A DNA stretch of 25,160 bases from Euryarchaeota archaeon UBA181 (lineage in GTDB: Archaea; Thermoplasmatota; Poseidoniia; Poseidoniales; Thalassarchaeaceae): contig DALI01000073.1 of assembly GCA_002496725.1 (NCBI GenBank), forward strand, positions 1 to 25,160, written 5' to 3'. Under the pieces are notes generated by a model. That model worked only from the letters and a program-made list of their open reading frames with translations, searched no databases and was not told the origin of the DNA. Positions within the stretch are counted from its first letter, which is position 1. Each line of letters begins with the position of its first letter. The position numbers and the translations under genes are program-made. Positions 22,344 to 25,160 of this stretch are shown here, in pieces.

Positions 22344-23575
22344 ACTAGCTCTCTGAAGATAGATGCTAATCTCTCAGAGAATCTTCTAGGATTTAGTCCC
22401 ATTAATGATATATTTTCTCTACCATTTTCAGACCATTTTACTCTATTTTCTGGCTCCAATGACTGATTAATCGCATCATGCCATGATGAATGATTATCTC
22501 TAGGTAAAAGTCTACCCGAGACTCCATCGGATACCGTTTCTCTAAACCCTCCTTCATTCACGAAAAGAGCTGGAGTTCCTAGGGACTGGGCTTCTATTGG
22601 AGTAAGTCCGAAAGGTTCAGAGTGAGCCATGCTGACTACTGCAGTAGCCCCTCTAACTAGGGTACAAAGATCATGCGAGGCGAGTCTTGGTGCTATCCAC
22701 AGGCCGACCTTGCAAGACTTTGCATGTTCCGCCAACGAACTGATACTGTCATCATCTGCCCCTCCGACCAGTGCTAGGGAATGCCCGCTTCCCTGAAGCA
22801 TAGAAATGACCTCCCAAGTCCCTTTGGCCCAACTAGCTCTTCCTATGGTCACCACGTAAGGACTCTCAACCCCCTCAAAAACAGCTGACTCTCTATCCGA
22901 AGGCTCAAAGGGGAATTCACTTGAATCTAAACTCGGAAGGAGAACTCCAGAGGGAATCCCATAAACCTCTCCGATACGAGAAGATGTAAACTCTGAATTT
23001 CCGCTAATCATAGTACTCTCTCTCGAAGAAAGAGCTCTAATTATTGACAGGTCTCTTATTCTAGCTCTGCTCAAAGCAGCTCTTGTAATTCCAAGGTTTC
23101 TCTTGGGTGTCCCGTCAATCATACGATGCAGTACGTCTTCGTGAAGTCCCCTGTGGGGCTCAAGTAGATGAAAGTGAATTGCCACATCATCTGGAATAAT
23201 TCCGAGAATGCCCAGACTTCCATCGCCACTGGTAATGTGAATGCAGTCGAAATCTCCAATCGAGTCAACTAGGCCCACAATAGACTTCCAAGATTTAGTC
23301 GCACTTGAGAATCCAGAATCCAGAATCTTGGATATCGTATCACTAGGTGGTGACCAAACTTCTTCAGGACGCATAAGACGAAGACCATACTCCTCACAAA
23401 CCGACTCAAGATCAGGGCTACTACTAAGCGTCGCTACAACTACTTCGAATTCCTCAGACAAGGCAGGTAGATTCCTTATCAGGTCCCTTTCGGCACCACC
23501 CATGGTATAGAAACTCCCCTTTGCTACCAGCAATTTTGGCTGATGGTCACCCGACCCCCCGCCATTACGCACCAT
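22340..23575 (-). CDS. Glycosyltransferase, GT4/GT-B type
   Basis: The 411-residue protein has a GT-B layout. The N-terminal domain begins KLLVAKGSFYTMGGAERDLI, with the glycine-rich acceptor-side loop. The C-terminal nucleotide-sugar domain has VVTIGRASWAKGTWEVI (about 241-257) and the GT4 signature E320-P-F-G-L-T-P-I-E328 (EX7E), followed by LGTPALFVNEGGFRETV. It probably transfers a sugar from a nucleotide donor in surface glycan or glycolipid synthesis at the inner membrane face. The specific sugar cannot be told. ATG 23573-23575 is exactly placed for leaderless initiation from a TATA box shared with the divergent glycosyltransferase. Confidence 0.9.
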   Translation of the reverse strand: MVRNGGGSGDHQPKLLVAKGSFYTMGGAERDLIRNLPALSEEFEVVVATLSSSPDLESVCEEYGLRLMRPEEVWSPPSDTISKILDSGFSSATKSWKSIVGLVDSIGDFDCIHITSGDGSLGILGIIPDDVAIHFHLLEPHRGLHEDVLHRMIDGTPKRNLGITRAALSRARIRDLSIIRALSSRESTMISGNSEFTSSRIGEVYGIPSGVLLPSLDSSEFPFEPSDRESAVFEGVESPYVVTIGRASWAKGTWEVISMLQGSGHSLALVGGADDDSISSLAEHAKSCKVGLWIAPRLASHDLCTLVRGATAVVSMAHSEPFGLTPIEAQSLGTPALFVNEGGFRETVSDGVSGRLLPRDNHSSWHDAINQSLEPENRVKWSENGRENISLMGLNPRRFSERLASIFRELV

Positions 23576-23597
23576 GATGCCCCATCATCCGTCCTCG

Positions 23598-23602
23598 TTT
23601 AA
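23598..23602. promoter_or_regulatory. Shared symmetric TATA box for two divergent glycosyltransferase genes
   Basis: TTTAA, with the self-complementary core TTAA at 23599-23602, is centred at 23600.5 in a 50-base intergenic region. The centre is 25.5 bases from the first base of both ATG codons (23575 on minus, 23626 on plus). That is the normal archaeal distance from TATA box to transcription start, so both transcripts would be leaderless. Confidence 0.6.
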
Positions 23603-23625
23603 GTCCAATACGCCTTGGTGAGACC

Positions 23626-24717
23626 ATGGTGAGCAGAGTACTGCTAGTCAGAGGGGGGCGACTTTCTGAGAACTCAGGCCTAGGAAGGGCACACCAAGCC
23701 ATAGAGTCCCTCCTAGAGAAAGCACTCGTTCCGGATTGGACCAAAGTTGCGACTCTAGAGTACGATCCAGTTCACGGGCTACTGTCTAGAGCGGTAAAGA
23801 GATGGTTCACTCATCCAAGGAAAGTACAACTAGCCTCAGGGAACACACCAGCAGATTTGATTCACATAACAGATCAGGAACAGGCACATTTAGTCCCTCA
23901 TAACAGCCCTGTTCCAGTAGTTGTCACAGTTCATGACCTATTTCACATTAGGCCGAGGAAAATTCTAGGAGGGGACATCATCGTGCCTGTGGGGGAGCAG
24001 AACCCAGGGGCCTTTAGGAGAAGAGACCTCAAGATGCTGAAGAAGGGACTAGAGAGGGCTGACATGCTCATATGTATATCTGAGAGTACTCTTCTGGATG
24101 TCAGACAGATGTTTCCCGGAAAGAGAACGGCGCTGGTTAGACATCAGATCGATACTGAATACTGGAGCCCGTTATCGAACCCCAAACCTAGAGAGATACT
24201 GGGTGATTATGACATTGATTCGAAGATGCTCGTTGTAACACTAGGGAGTGATGAGGAGAGAAAAAGACTCGAGTTTGCTAAACACGTTATTTCTTCCCTT
24301 CCTGAAGAGGTCTCAGCCGACATCAATGTCATCCACATAGGGAGTGAGGCCAAGCTTAACGATGATCAGTTACTAGCCGCTCTACAAAGTGCCGAGGTCC
24401 TTCTTTTCCCGAGTGCGAGCGAGGGATTCGGCTATCCTCCAGCTGAGGCAATGGCCGCAGGCTGTCCCGTATTAGCATCAGACCTCCCTGCTCACAATGA
24501 GATCATCCCAGAGAAATGTCTCTTGCCCCCGGCCTCGATTCAGGATTGGACGGATGAGATAGTACGGATTCATTCAGAGTGGAGGGCTTCTGGGGGGGTT
24601 CCGAGACATCCATCTGAGGAACTTATGGGACATGTGCAAGCTCTCCTGAGTCCAGAATCTCAAGGTAATTCTCTTGCTCAAGCGTATAATGATGCTATCT
24701 CGAATAGTCAATATTGA
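23626..24717 (+). CDS. Glycosyltransferase, GT4 type
   Basis: The 363-residue protein starts with VSRVLLVRGGRLSENSGLGR, the GT-B N-terminal strand and glycine loop. It has VVTVHDLFH (98-106), DMLICISEST (146-155), VVTLGSDEERKRLE (203-216) and the GT4 EX7E signature from E266 to E274 in SEGFGYPPAEAMAAG. VLASDLPAHNEI follows. It is probably a glycosyltransferase for cell-surface glycans, paired functionally with its divergent neighbour. Donor and acceptor are unknown. The ATG at 23626 fits the shared TATA box, and the N-terminus begins right at the first strand. The gap downstream to the ABC ATPase (24718-24796) holds only a promoter. Confidence 0.9.
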   Translation: MVSRVLLVRGGRLSENSGLGRAHQAIESLLEKALVPDWTKVATLEYDPVHGLLSRAVKRWFTHPRKVQLASGNTPADLIHITDQEQAHLVPHNSPVPVVVTVHDLFHIRPRKILGGDIIVPVGEQNPGAFRRRDLKMLKKGLERADMLICISESTLLDVRQMFPGKRTALVRHQIDTEYWSPLSNPKPREILGDYDIDSKMLVVTLGSDEERKRLEFAKHVISSLPEEVSADINVIHIGSEAKLNDDQLLAALQSAEVLLFPSASEGFGYPPAEAMAAGCPVLASDLPAHNEIIPEKCLLPPASIQDWTDEIVRIHSEWRASGGVPRHPSEELMGHVQALLSPESQGNSLAQAYNDAISNSQY

Positions 24718-24768
24718 AACATCATCTGATTGATGTAATCTCAATACTCGTCCAATAACTGATACTGA

Positions 24769-24774
24769 TTATAA
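24769..24774 (+). promoter_or_regulatory. TATA box of the ABC ATPase gene
   Basis: TTATAA is centred 25.5 bases before ATG 24797. No Shine-Dalgarno is visible between them, so the mRNA is probably leaderless. It is the clearest TATA box in the window. Confidence 0.65.
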
Positions 24775-24796
24775 GCTCGTTATCTCACGTTGGTAC

Positions 24797-25160
24797 ATGC
24801 TTACTGTCACCGCTCTGAAAAAGGGCTTTGGTTCAGGACGCAGGAGGCTAGAGGTCCTCAAGGGCATCGACCTCAAGATAGAATCAGGAGAGCTCGTAGC
24901 GCTCATGGGGCCTTCAGGATGTGGTAAGTCTACTCTTCTGAACATCATAGGGGGTCTCTTGGAGGCGGATTCAGGATCTATTTCCCTTACCGACTTCGAT
25001 TATGGTACTTATCCCCCCAGTAGAGTGGTCGATGTAAGGAGAAAAGGCGTGGGATGGATTTTCCAGGACTTCCACCTCGTAGATAGGCTATCGGCCTTAG
25101 ACAATGTCATTTTCGCACTCGAGCTAGCTGGTGTATCGACAGCTCAAGCAGAGGAACAGG
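24797..25160 (+). CDS. ABC transporter ATP-binding protein, LolD/MacB type (partial, cut by window end)
   Basis: The first 121 residues are present. They show the ABC ATPase N-terminal half: MLTVTALKKGF, then LKGIDLKIESGELVALMG, Walker A GPSGCGKST (about 43-51), LLNIIGGLLEADSGSI, and the Q-loop FQDFHLVDRLSALDNV (about 93-108). The Q-loop wording is typical of the MacB/LolD/FtsE group, which works with FtsX-like permeases in lipoprotein or peptide export. The C-terminal half with the ABC signature and Walker B lies beyond the window, so partner and substrate cannot be judged. The ATG is placed by the TATA box and the family N-terminus. Confidence 0.92.
   Translation, partial: MLTVTALKKGFGSGRRRLEVLKGIDLKIESGELVALMGPSGCGKSTLLNIIGGLLEADSGSISLTDFDYGTYPPSRVVDVRRKGVGWIFQDFHLVDRLSALDNVIFALELAGVSTAQAEEQ

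Noticed and set aside
1..25160. tRNA or rRNA genes, insertion sequences, integrase or prophage genes
   Set aside because: I saw no cloverleaf-type sequence in the short intergenic gaps, no rRNA-like segment, and no transposase or integrase motif in any frame. The gene content looks like ordinary core chromosome apart from the 18027-22343 operon.

Overview
The window looks like archaeal chromosome, most likely a marine Thermoplasmatota/Euryarchaeota lineage such as Marine Group II (Ca. Poseidoniales). The archaeal character comes from an archaeal-type ribosomal protein uS2, a deoxyhypusine synthase, a long archaeal FKBP-type prolyl isomerase, a geranylgeranyl-reductase family protein, TATA-like boxes about 26 bases before several start codons, and GAGGTGA/AGGAGG ribosome-binding sites. 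A bacterial-type UvrB, CcmF, a 3-hydroxyacyl-CoA dehydrogenase/enoyl-CoA hydratase fusion and large secreted Ig/PKD-type proteins fit the mixed gene content known for surface-ocean MGII. The taxonomic call is inference; no rRNA gene is present. The region is very compact: no gap between genes exceeds about 155 bases.

Layout. Bases 1-6147 (minus strand) hold a tight gene string in transcription order ubiD-like, ubiA-like, uvrB, dys (deoxyhypusine synthase). Bases 6241-9823 (plus) hold a geranylgeranyl-reductase family flavoprotein overlapping a CcmF-like cytochrome c assembly protein. Bases 9901-13266 (plus) hold an FKBP prolyl isomerase, a lipoprotein-like secreted protein, ribosomal protein uS2 and a tRNA-dihydrouridine synthase. 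Bases 13236-15580 (minus) hold three successive winged-helix regulators, the first one transcribed being HxlR-like. A 51-residue ORF with a strong Shine-Dalgarno diverges from them. Bases 15861-17921 (minus) hold the beta-oxidation fusion enzyme.

Bases 18027-22343 (plus) hold a three-gene operon that I could not assign to a described system. It contains two secreted, membrane-tethered proteins, each with a single unusual haem-c-like motif (CXCH and CX3CH) at the same place just after the signal peptide, followed by a five-helix membrane protein. Bases 22340-24717 hold two divergent GT4-type glycosyltransferases that share one symmetric TATA box. From 24797 to the window end is the start of a LolD/MacB-type ABC ATPase.

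Functionally there is a respiratory/membrane theme. UbiA, UbiD and perhaps the reductase suggest prenylated quinone synthesis; CcmF suggests haem attachment to secreted cytochromes; the CXCH/CX3CH operon provides possible unconventional clients. The rest is housekeeping: translation, repair, tRNA modification, fatty-acid oxidation, glycosylation and local regulation.
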